From JAKLIX01 sp964605655 (lineage in GTDB: Bacteria; Bacteroidota; Bacteroidia; Bacteroidales; CAIXZF01), in NCBI GenBank assembly GCA_964605655.1, contig CAZSDK010000012.1, forward strand, positions 1-64,000: a DNA stretch of 64,000 nucleotides, given 5' to 3'. The number at the start of each line of letters is the position of its first letter. The first letter of the stretch is position 1. Positions 57,212 through 64,000 of this stretch are shown piece by piece. Position numbers and translations under genes: made by a program. The notes under the pieces are model-generated. The model was not told the DNA's origin and searched no databases. It saw nothing but the letters and a program-made list of their open reading frames with translations.

Positions 57212-60070
57212 CAATGACGAAGAGGCAGGTTCACCGGAGCCTGCCTTAATTTTTTCTTGAAGGAACCTTCCTGTGTAACTGCCGGGTTGAAGGACCAGTT
57301 TCTCAGGAAGTCCCTGAAATACAATATTCCCGCCTTCATCGCCCCCTTCGGGTCCCAGATCAATGATCCAGTCGGCACACTTGATCACTTCCATATTATG
57401 TTCCACCACCACCAGCGAATGGCCTTTGTCGAGCAAGGCATCGAAGGCCTTCATCAGCTTGCTGATGTCGTGGAAATGTAAGCCTGTGGTGGGCTCGTCG
57501 AAAAGAAACAGGGTAGGCTTCTCGCTGCTTCCTTTAGCCAGGAAAAAGGCCAGTTTGATACGTTGTGCCTCGCCGCCGCTCAGGGTGCTCGATGGCTGCC
57601 CCATCCTCAGGTAACCCAATCCCACATCCTGTAAAGGTTGCAGCTTCTCTACAATCCTCTTTTCCAGGTTGTTGCCTTTGATCTGAGAAGAAAAGAAGGT
57701 GATGGCTTCCTCAATGGTCATTTCCAATATATCGGTGATGCTCCGTTCGTGGTACTTCACGTCGAGTACTTCATCCTTAAACCTATTTCCTCCGCAGGAC
57801 TCGCATACCAGGGTGATGTCGGCCATGAACTGCATCTCAATCCTCACCTGTCCGTCGCCTTCACATTCTTCGCAACGTCCGCCTTCGATGTTGAAGGAGA
57901 AGTATCCCGGCTTATAACCTCTCAGTTTAGAAAGGGGCTGGTCAGAGAACAGGATCCTGATATCGTCGTAGGCTTTCACGTATGTTGCAGGGTTGGAACG
58001 GCTTGAGCGGCCAATGGGGTTCTGGTCCACCATCTCTATGTCGGTGATCCGGTTGATGTCTCCGCCGATGCGGTCGAACTTACCGGTCTTTTCTCCATAC
58101 CCACCATAAATCTTTTTAAGGGCAGGGTAGAGTATCCGTTTCACCAGGGAACTTTTACCTGATCCGCTAACACCGGTCACCAGGCAAAGACAGTTCAGAG
58201 GGATCTTCACTTCCAGGTTTTTCAGGTTGTTTTCTTTGGCACCGGTGATATGGATGAACTCTTTCCACTTTCTTCTTTCGGGTGGCGAAGCGATTCGGAG
58301 GCTTCCGGAAAGATACCTCGAGGTGAGGCATTGGTTGTCTTCCATCAGTTCAGGGAAACTTCCGGAGAAGGTCAGCTCCCCCCCCTGCATGCCGGCCAGG
58401 GGACCCAGGTCGAGGATCGCATCGGCAGCCCTGATGATTTCTTCATCATGTTCCACCACGATGACCGTATTGCCGATGTCTCGCAGTTGGTGAAGCACCT
58501 TGATCAGGCGGTGGGTGTCCCTGGGGTGTAGTCCGATACTGGGTTCATCGAGGATATACATGGAACCCACCAGGTTGCTTCCCAGTGAGGTGGCCAGGTT
58601 GATCCTTTGGGATTCTCCACCGGAAAGACTGGAAGACAGACGGTTGAGCGTCAGGTAACCCAACCCGACATCACAGAGGTAGGTAAGGCGGTTGGTGATC
58701 TCTGTGAGCAGCCGTTTGGCCACCTTCATCTCAAAAGCATCGAGTTCCAGGTTCTTAAAGAAAAGAAGCAGTTCTTCAACAGGCATCAACACCAGCTCGG
58801 TAACCGACATTCCCTTCACCTTCACATAATTGGCATCGCTTCTCAGCCTGGTCCCCTTGCATTCAGGGCATATCGTCTTGCCTCTATATCTTGACAGCAT
58901 GACCCGGTACTGTATCTTATAGGTTTGTTCCTCCACCATTCTGAAAAACTTCGTGAGGCCTGTAAAATAAGCGTTCCCTGACCATAATAGCTCCATTTGT
59001 TCCTTACTCAGGTCATAGATCGGTTTATGGATAGGGAAGTCGAATTTGTGGGCATTCAGGACCAATTCTTCCTTGTATTCACTCATCTTTTCACCCTTCC
59101 AGCAGGCTATGGCATCTTCATAGATGGACAGGCTCTTGTTGGGGATCACCAGGTCTTCATCGATACCTATGATGCTGCCAAATCCTTCGCAGGTCTTGCA
59201 GGCACCATAAGGGTTGTTGAAACTGAAAAGGTTAACGGAAGGCTCCTCAAAGGTCATCTGGTCGGCCTCAAAGCGGTTGGAGAAAGTTCTGAGATGAGTT
59301 TCTGTTTCATCTCCATATTGGATGATACAGCTGCCTTCCCCTTCAAAGAAGGCAGTCTGAAGAGAATCCTCTACCCGGGATCTCAGGTCTTCATCCTCTT
59401 TCCGTATGACAAAGCGATCGATAAGGATGAGGCAATCCTCACAATTACACTCCACCTCTGTACTCATCAACAGGTCTTCAATTCGTTTCTGTTCACCTTT
59501 GACCACCAGCCTTGAGAATCCCTGCTGCATGACGATGTTGAGCTGTTCCTGGAGGCTTCTGCCGTTCTTGATGATCAATGGAGAAAAGACATGTACTCTG
59601 CAACCTTCCTCCAGGTCATAGAAAAAGTTGGCCACGGAGGTGACAGTATCTCTTTTAACGAGCTCACCCGAAACGGGTGAAAACGTCTTACCGACACGGG
59701 CAAAGAGAAGTTTCAGGTATTCATATATTTCGGTAGAAGTCCCAACGGTGGACCTGGGGTTTCTTGTATTCACCTTTTGTTCGATGGCGATGGCAGGAGA
59801 CACCCCCTTTATATAGTCGGTTTCGGGCTTGTTCATCCTTCCCAGGAACTGCCGGGCATACGAACTCAGGCTTTCCACGTACCTTCTTTGTCCTTCTGCA
59901 TAAATGGTGTCGAACGCCAGGGAAGATTTACCGGAACCAGATAAACCGGTGATGACAATGAATTTGTTCCTGGGCAGGGCGACGTCGATGTTCTTCAGGT
60001 TGTGGACCCTGGCCCCTTTGATGAGAATATAATCGTGTGGGTCCAGCTTCGTGATATCAAGGATCTTCAT
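57209..60070 (-). CDS. uvrA: Excinuclease ABC subunit A
   Basis: UvrA is the damage-recognition ATPase of nucleotide excision repair. The 953-residue protein has the two ABC modules: Walker A GLSGSGKSSLAFD and GVSGSGKSSLVKRIL, signatures LSGGESQRINLATSLGS and LSGGEAQRIKLAFFLAKG. Zinc-binding Cys pairs lie in CEDC and GACKTCEG, CPECKG, and CEECEGDG...CESCGGNRF. ATG 60070 is preferred over TTG 60079. The TAG stop overlaps the 3' end of the convergent tRNA-Met. A -7 element TAGGTTTG is at 60088-60095. Confidence 0.97.
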   Translation of the reverse strand: MKILDITKLDPHDYILIKGARVHNLKNIDVALPRNKFIVITGLSGSGKSSLAFDTIYAEGQRRYVESLSSYARQFLGRMNKPETDYIKGVSPAIAIEQKVNTRNPRSTVGTSTEIYEYLKLLFARVGKTFSPVSGELVKRDTVTSVANFFYDLEEGCRVHVFSPLIIKNGRSLQEQLNIVMQQGFSRLVVKGEQKRIEDLLMSTEVECNCEDCLILIDRFVIRKEDEDLRSRVEDSLQTAFFEGEGSCIIQYGDETETHLRTFSNRFEADQMTFEEPSVNLFSFNNPYGACKTCEGFGSIIGIDEDLVIPNKSLSIYEDAIACWKGEKMSEYKEELVLNAHKFDFPIHKPIYDLSKEQMELLWSGNAYFTGLTKFFRMVEEQTYKIQYRVMLSRYRGKTICPECKGTRLRSDANYVKVKGMSVTELVLMPVEELLLFFKNLELDAFEMKVAKRLLTEITNRLTYLCDVGLGYLTLNRLSSSLSGGESQRINLATSLGSNLVGSMYILDEPSIGLHPRDTHRLIKVLHQLRDIGNTVIVVEHDEEIIRAADAILDLGPLAGMQGGELTFSGSFPELMEDNQCLTSRYLSGSLRIASPPERRKWKEFIHITGAKENNLKNLEVKIPLNCLCLVTGVSGSGKSSLVKRILYPALKKIYGGYGEKTGKFDRIGGDINRITDIEMVDQNPIGRSSRSNPATYVKAYDDIRILFSDQPLSKLRGYKPGYFSFNIEGGRCEECEGDGQVRIEMQFMADITLVCESCGGNRFKDEVLDVKYHERSITDILEMTIEEAITFFSSQIKGNNLEKRIVEKLQPLQDVGLGYLRMGQPSSTLSGGEAQRIKLAFFLAKGSSEKPTLFLFDEPTTGLHFHDISKLMKAFDALLDKGHSLVVVEHNMEVIKCADWIIDLGPEGGDEGGNIVFQGLPEKLVLQPGSYTGRFLQEKIKAGSGEPASSSL

Positions 60071-60087
60071 GGCTTCCAATCTTGCCT

Positions 60088-60120
60088 CAAACCTACATGA
60101 AATTCATGAATCTTTGGCAA
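60088..60120 (-). promoter_or_regulatory. Promoter of uvrA (TTG-N22-TAGGTTTG)
   Basis: Reverse-strand TTG (60118-60120) and TAGGTTTG (60088-60095), 22 bases apart. The -7 match to TAnnTTTG is exact and the spacing slightly long. No LexA-like palindrome was recognised. Confidence 0.45.
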
Positions 60121-60144
60121 AATACCCGTAAAAAGGAGAAAAAG

Positions 60145-60176
60145 TTGACAGAGGCATTTATTTTGTTTTATATTTG
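60145..60176 (+). promoter_or_regulatory. Promoter of ECF sigma factor gene (TTG-N21-TATATTTG)
   Basis: TTG (60145-60147) and TATATTTG (60169-60176), 21 bases apart. This housekeeping-type promoter leaves a leader of about 117 bases before the ATG. Confidence 0.6.
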
Positions 60177-60272
60177 CAGAGAATTGAAACATCAGCGAAA
60201 TAAATTCCGTTTAGTTCCGTTGATGAAGTATTAACTCAAAATATAGGAGGACGCTTATCGGATAGATCAATA

Positions 60273-60296
60273 CCCTTTTAACCTTAGTAAAAAGGG
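60273..60296 (+). promoter_or_regulatory. Leader hairpin immediately before sigma factor start
   Basis: CCCTTTT (60273-60279) pairs with AAAAGGG (60290-60296), ending three bases before the ATG. It would hide the initiation region, so it may tune translation. A GGAGG at 60247-60251 is too far upstream (49 bases) to act as a ribosome-binding site for this ATG. Confidence 0.4.
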
Positions 60297-60299
60297 AAT

Positions 60300-60887
60300 A
60301 TGAACCCAAAACTCATTAGTGACCAGGAACTGATCCATGAGTATCTGTCCGGTAACCAGGCAAGCTTAGAGAAGCTGATACGCCGCCACCAGAACCGCAT
60401 CTATGCTTATATCATTATGGTTGTCAAGGATAAATCCTTGGCCGATGATATTTTTCAGGACACCTTCATCAAGGTGATCAATACCCTTAGATCCGGTACT
60501 TATAAAGAGGAAGGGAAATTCCTCCAATGGGCCATGCGCATCGCGCACAACCTCATTATCGACCATTTCAGGAAATCGAAGAGGATTCCTGTCATTGACG
60601 TCAGGGATAATGATTTCGATATCTTCAATACCATTCATTATACTGATGATTCTGTGGAAAGGAAGCTCATACAGGATCAGATCCATGATGACATTAAGAA
60701 GATGATTGAGTACCTCCCGGAAGAGCAGAAGGAGGTCCTTAAGATGAGGCATTACGAAGAGATGAGCTTCAAGGAGATCGCTGACCAGACTTCCGTCAGC
60801 ATCAATACAGCCCTTGGAAGGATGCGCTATGCCCTGATCAATCTCAGGAAAATGGCCGCAGAAAACGATATCATTCTTTCCATCTGA
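60300..60887 (+). CDS. RNA polymerase ECF-type sigma factor
   Basis: The 195-residue protein is a group 4 sigma factor. Region 2 (LEKLIRRHQNRIYAYIIMVV, DIFQDTFIKVINTLR, FLQWAMRIAHNLIIDHFRK) is joined by a short linker to region 4 (LPEEQKEVLKMRHYEEMSFK, EIADQTSVSINTALGRMRYA). It belongs to the small RpoE/SigW-like set conserved across Bacteroidota. No anti-sigma gene follows; the next frame encodes a 60-residue protein. Targets are unknown. Confidence 0.95.
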   Translation: MNPKLISDQELIHEYLSGNQASLEKLIRRHQNRIYAYIIMVVKDKSLADDIFQDTFIKVINTLRSGTYKEEGKFLQWAMRIAHNLIIDHFRKSKRIPVIDVRDNDFDIFNTIHYTDDSVERKLIQDQIHDDIKKMIEYLPEEQKEVLKMRHYEEMSFKEIADQTSVSINTALGRMRYALINLRKMAAENDIILSI

Positions 60888-60960
60888 TCTTTTTTCTTTT
60901 TTCATACTTTTCTTTCCGTTTGACCGTTATCCTTGGGATTGTTTCACCTAAACCCAAGCT

Positions 60961-61143
60961 ATGGCAAAGGATTACCCTACACAACATTTTCATTATCAAT
61001 CTAATAAAGAAAGTAACCACCCAAATGACATGAAAGCCGCAGGGCCCGGAGAACATCTGATACAGTTTCTGATGGGGTACAGTGCCGCTTTATTCATCAA
61101 AGCACTTCCCAATGGAAGCGTGGTTAAAATGATGATGAACTGA
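60961..61143 (+). CDS. Small hypothetical protein, 60 aa
   Basis: The short protein has a polar N-terminus (MAKDYPTQHFHYQSNKESNH) and a C-terminal segment HLIQFLMGYSAALFIKAL. Small proteins with a similar helix containing a YSxAL pattern occur after ECF sigma genes in Bacteroidota, as far as I recall, so it may be a genuine conserved partner. It has no membrane helix or signal. It lies 73 bases after the sigma gene and is followed by a terminator at 61162. I cannot assign a function. Confidence 0.5.
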   Translation: MAKDYPTQHFHYQSNKESNHPNDMKAAGPGEHLIQFLMGYSAALFIKALPNGSVVKMMMN

Positions 61144-61161
61144 TTCAGAGTATTTTCTGAG

Positions 61162-61222
61162 AAGGCACTTTGATTTCAGGAGATGAAAGGAATTTTCATA
61201 CTGAAAGCGAAGTGCTTTTTTT
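61162..61222 (+). terminator. Terminator after sigma factor / 60-aa protein genes
   Basis: AAGGCACTT and GATTTCAG (61162-61178, imperfect) pair with CTGAAAGC and GAAGTGCTT (61201-61217), followed by a T-run to 61222. Confidence 0.55.
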
Positions 61223-61274
61223 ATGGAATCCTTCTTTTACCTGATCTTTGCAAAATATTCCGCAAGTCATCAAG

Positions 61275-61919
61275 ATGAGAATCAAAGAGAGATACCAATA
61301 CATTCTTTCTTACTTTCAGGAGCATCAGCCTTTCGTTACGACAGAGTTGGTGTACACGACACCCTATGAGTTGCTGGTGGCTACCATTTTATCAGCCCAG
61401 TGCACCGACAAACGGGTGAATATGATCAGTCCGGCTTTTTTCGTTCGTTTTCCGGATGCGGAATCCCTTGCTTACGCTTCGCAGGATGAGGTTTTTGACC
61501 TGATCAGATCTTGTTCCTATCCCAATAATAAAAGCAAGAACCTGATCGGCATGGCAAGGATGCTGACGACGGAGTTCCGGGGCATCGTTCCTTCGGAGGT
61601 GGAAGAACTTCAGCGGTTGCCAGGCGTGGGAAGAAAGACGGCCAACGTGATCGCTTCGGTGGTCTTCGATAAACCAGCAATGGCTGTCGATACCCATGTT
61701 TTCAGGGTCTCGGCAAGGCTGGGTCTGACCAGAAATGCAAAAACGCCCTACGAAACGGAAAAGCAGCTGGTCAAAAACATCCCTGAGCAGTTGATCCCGC
61801 TGGCCCATCACTGGCTAATCCTTCACGGCCGCTATGTTTGCCAGGCAAGGAAGCCTCACTGTGGTGAATGCGGGTTGGCACCCTGGTGTGCCTATTTTCA
61901 AACCAGGAAGCCTTTTTGA
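61275..61919 (+). CDS. nth: Endonuclease III
   Basis: Nth is the bifunctional glycosylase/AP-lyase for oxidised pyrimidines. The 214-residue protein has the HhH motif LQRLPGVGRKTANVIASVVF with the catalytic Lys, the catalytic Asp in AVDTHVFRVSARL, and a C-terminal [4Fe-4S] loop C-x6-C-x2-C-x5-C (CQARKPHCGECGLAPWC). ATG 61275 is chosen because the upstream frame runs into a -7-like element (GATCTTTG, 61243-61250). bcp follows 33 bases after the stop. Confidence 0.96.
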   Translation: MRIKERYQYILSYFQEHQPFVTTELVYTTPYELLVATILSAQCTDKRVNMISPAFFVRFPDAESLAYASQDEVFDLIRSCSYPNNKSKNLIGMARMLTTEFRGIVPSEVEELQRLPGVGRKTANVIASVVFDKPAMAVDTHVFRVSARLGLTRNAKTPYETEKQLVKNIPEQLIPLAHHWLILHGRYVCQARKPHCGECGLAPWCAYFQTRKPF

Positions 61920-61952
61920 TTGTTTAGATACCAGAAACCAATCTTAAACTAT

Positions 61953-62405
61953 ATGACTCATTTGAAACAGGGTGATCCTGCACCCGATTTTACCGCCACC
62001 GATCAAAACGGGAATACCGTTTCTCTTAAAGATTTCAGGGGTACCAGGGTGGTCCTTTACTTCTATCCTAAGGACAACACTCCCGGATGCACGGCCGAAG
62101 CCTGCAGCTTGCGCGATCACCATGAATCCCTGTTGAATTCAGGATACAGAGTGCTGGGGGTGAGTCCCGACAGTGCCAAGTCCCATCTATCCTTCATTTC
62201 AAAGTACCAGCTGCCATTTACTCTTATTGCCGATACCGACAAAGAAGTAGCGAAGGCTTATGGAGTATGGGGACCCAAGAAATTTATGGGAAGGGTTTAT
62301 GACGGGGTCCATCGTACTACCTTTTTAATCTCTGCCGAAGGCACCATCGAGAAGATCCTCACTGAAGTCAATACAAAGGAGCACGCGGCACAGATCCTCG
62401 GCTGA
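61953..62405 (+). CDS. bcp: Thioredoxin-dependent thiol peroxidase (Bcp/PrxQ)
   Basis: Bcp reduces hydroperoxides with electrons from thioredoxin. The 150-residue protein has GDPAPDFTATDQNGNTVSL, FYPKDNTPGCTAEACSLRD with the peroxidatic Cys (TPGCT) and a resolving Cys five residues later, and RTTFLISAEGTI. The frame is open to the nth stop, but ATG 61953 gives the standard family length. Confidence 0.95.
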   Translation: MTHLKQGDPAPDFTATDQNGNTVSLKDFRGTRVVLYFYPKDNTPGCTAEACSLRDHHESLLNSGYRVLGVSPDSAKSHLSFISKYQLPFTLIADTDKEVAKAYGVWGPKKFMGRVYDGVHRTTFLISAEGTIEKILTEVNTKEHAAQILG

Positions 62406-62513
62406 TTTTTTTTCTGAAAGTTTTCCACAATGAGGGGTCTTTTGCATCTATAAGGAAAGACATCCGGCATTTTTTATGTTATTTTGTACCTGAAATTATT
62501 GAAAAACGGACCT

Positions 62514-63521
62514 ATGAGCAAAGATTCACCTGAACTGAAGGAAAAGCTGAAAGCGTTACAACTGACGCTCGACAAGATCGAAAAGAACTATGGCAAGGGA
62601 GCCATCATGAAACTGGGAGATGATGCCATCGAGCAGGTGGAAGTCATTTCAACAGGGTCCATCGGACTGGATGCGGCACTGGGGGTTGGAGGATTGCCCA
62701 AGGGCAGGGTGATAGAGATCTTTGGTCCGGAAGCCAGCGGAAAGACCACCCTGGCCATTCATGCCATTGCTGAAGCCCAGAAGATGGGCGGACTTGCAGC
62801 GTTTATTGACGCAGAGCATGCTTTTGACCGCACTTATGCGGTAAAACTCGGTGTTGATGTCGAGAACCTGTATATTTCACAACCCGATAACGGAGAACAA
62901 GCCCTGGAGATAACCGATAATCTCATCCGGTCGGGAGCCATTGATATCATTGTCATCGACAGCGTTGCTGCTCTGACTCCCAAGAGTGAGATCGATGGTG
63001 AAATGGGTGATTCAAAGGTAGGTCTCCAGGCCAGGTTAATGTCACAAGCCCTGCGAAAACTCACTGCCACTATCAGCAAGACCAGGTCCTGTTGCATCTT
63101 TATCAACCAGCTCAGGGAAAAGATAGGAGTGATGTTTGGGAATCCGGAGACCACTACCGGTGGTAATGCATTGAAATTCTATTCTTCGGTGAGGCTTGAT
63201 ATCAGAAGGATCAGCCAGATCAAAGACGGAGAAAACGTTGTGGGAGGAAGGGCCAAGGTGAAAGTCCTTAAAAATAAGGTAGCGCCACCTTTCCGGATTG
63301 CGGAATTTGATATCATCTTCGGTGAAGGCATCAGCAAGACCGGGGAGATCATCGACCTCGGCACTGAATTCAACATCATCAAGAAAAGCGGCAGCTGGTA
63401 CAGCTATGGCGATACCAAACTGGGGCAGGGGAGAGATGCCCTGAAACAGTTGCTTCTCGATAACCCTGAGTTGTGTGAAGAACTTGAAGCCAAGGTGAAA
63501 GAACATCTTCAGAAAAAATAA
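62514..63521 (+). CDS. recA: Recombinase RecA
   Basis: RecA drives homologous recombination and, where present, the SOS response. The 335-residue protein has the N-terminal helix (KLKALQLTLDKIEKNYGKGA), Walker A GPEASGKTTLAIHA, VIDSVAALTPKSEI, the L1/L2 loops (MGDSKVGLQARLMSQALRKL, FINQLREKIGVMFGNPETTT GG region) and the C-terminal domain. ATG 62514 is used; a TTG at 62484 overlaps a near -7 element. It is 108 bases after bcp and followed directly by a TPR lipoprotein gene. Confidence 0.97.
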   Translation: MSKDSPELKEKLKALQLTLDKIEKNYGKGAIMKLGDDAIEQVEVISTGSIGLDAALGVGGLPKGRVIEIFGPEASGKTTLAIHAIAEAQKMGGLAAFIDAEHAFDRTYAVKLGVDVENLYISQPDNGEQALEITDNLIRSGAIDIIVIDSVAALTPKSEIDGEMGDSKVGLQARLMSQALRKLTATISKTRSCCIFINQLREKIGVMFGNPETTTGGNALKFYSSVRLDIRRISQIKDGENVVGGRAKVKVLKNKVAPPFRIAEFDIIFGEGISKTGEIIDLGTEFNIIKKSGSWYSYGDTKLGQGRDALKQLLLDNPELCEELEAKVKEHLQKK

Positions 63522-63528
63522 AGTATTC

Positions 63529-64000
63529 ATGAGGTTTGGCATTCTCCCTTCGCTGGTACTTTGTTTCTGGGTCTGTTTTATGGCCTCCTGCCAGCATACG
63601 GGGAAAGAAGAGAAGGCAGTAGTACAAGACAGTGTTCCGGCTGAGATACAGAAACTCAACGACCAGATCACACAGGATCCGGGTAATGCTGAGTTGTTCT
63701 GGAAAAGAGCAACGCTGTTTTTAGAGAAGAAAGTTCCCGACAAGGCCCTTTCCGATATCAATAAGGCTATAGAACTAAAGCCAAACCTGGCCAAGTACTA
63801 TGTGCTGCTTTCTGATGTTTATCTCACGAAGAACATGGTGAAAAACTGTAAGGAGGCTCTGGAGAAGGCGATATCACTCGACAGCGAATATACAGAGGCC
63901 TACCTGAAACTGGCCGAGCTCAGCCTGTATTTCAGGGATTATAGCATGGTCTATAAATACACGGCTGATGCCATTGAGTCGGACGAAAACAGTGCCAAGG
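63529..64000 (+). CDS. TPR lipoprotein, cut by window end
   Basis: The partial protein (157 residues visible) has a lipobox (CFMASC at about residues 16-21) and at least three TPR-like repeats: NAELFWKRATLFLEKKVPDK, KYYVLLSDVYLTKNMVKN and AYLKLAELSLYFRDYSMVYK. It is likely a periplasm- or surface-facing scaffold. It starts seven bases after the recA stop and continues beyond the window; the reading frame is open to base 64000. Confidence 0.85.
   Translation, partial: MRFGILPSLVLCFWVCFMASCQHTGKEEKAVVQDSVPAEIQKLNDQITQDPGNAELFWKRATLFLEKKVPDKALSDINKAIELKPNLAKYYVLLSDVYLTKNMVKNCKEALEKAISLDSEYTEAYLKLAELSLYFRDYSMVYKYTADAIESDENSAK

Noticed and set aside
60246..60251. AGGAGG as the ribosome-binding site of the sigma factor gene
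   Set aside because: It lies 49 bases before the ATG and no start codon is at proper distance; Bacteroidota generally do not rely on such sites.

Overview
The window is chromosomal DNA of a member of the Bacteroidota (Bacteroidetes). The evidence is convergent: many genes are preceded by the phylum's -7 promoter element TAnnTTTG, several with a TTG about 19 bases upstream; three large secreted proteins end in type IX secretion (T9SS) sorting domains; and the gene orders rpmG-DUF4295-ftsY-rimO, parA-parB-DUF5683-dapB-lepB and nusB-DUF1573-yajC-coaE are typical of the phylum. The long NusB, the DUF3276/PUR protein and the signal peptidase with extra N-terminal membrane helices point the same way. 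I cannot place it below phylum with confidence. No rRNA, CRISPR array, prophage or intact insertion sequence was seen; two tRNA genes are present (Lys-TTT and Met-CAT).

Layout. 1-9.1 kb is accessory: tRNA-Lys, an AAA ATPase/DUF4143 protein, two T9SS-exported proteins, a 5'-shortened universal stress protein, a carboxypeptidase-regulatory-domain surface protein, a small unknown and a short-chain dehydrogenase. 9.1-11.9 kb is the ribosomal protein L33/FtsY/RimO run. 11.9-14.6 kb is a four-gene reverse-strand envelope operon (haem-motif lipoprotein, OB-fold protein, YceI protein, DUF5777 barrel). 14.7-18.3 kb is TPR-aroE-lipoprotein-trmD. 18.6-22.4 kb holds glmM, a ribbon-helix-helix-like protein, recR, a MORN-repeat protein and a HAD phosphatase. 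22.4-30.1 kb is cell-cycle and envelope biology: LolA, FtsK, signal peptidase I, DapB, DUF5683, ParB and ParA. 30.2-36.8 kb runs PUR protein, nusB, DUF1573 lipoprotein, yajC, coaE, a CarD/UvrD-tail-like protein, aconitase and a DUF2807 lipoprotein.

36.8-37.8 kb is almost 1 kb without an intact gene. It holds two nested palindromic elements, a decayed IS1182-type transposase end, two further perfect hairpins and a terminator. It is followed by a 1185-residue secreted protein made of alternating cohesin-like and Ig-like modules. 41.6-47.1 kb has rfbD, a phosphohexomutase, a membrane methyltransferase, an EamA transporter and a saccharopine-dehydrogenase-family enzyme. 47.3-48.0 kb is an XRE regulator preceded by an array of operator-like palindromes. 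48.1-53.2 kb has ndk, a DHH phosphoesterase (NrnA type) and four consecutive FKBP-type prolyl isomerases. 53.3-60.1 kb has a small acidic protein, a serine hydrolase, glgB, tRNA-Met and uvrA. 60.3-64 kb has an ECF sigma factor, a 60-residue protein, nth, bcp, recA and the start of a TPR lipoprotein.

Most of the window is housekeeping. The signals most worth following are the structured non-coding interval at 36.87-37.70 kb, the operator array at 47.30-47.44 kb, the cohesin/Ig surface protein, the FKBP array whose active-site residues decay unevenly from copy to copy, the haem-motif/YceI/DUF5777 operon, and the missing canonical start of ftsK.
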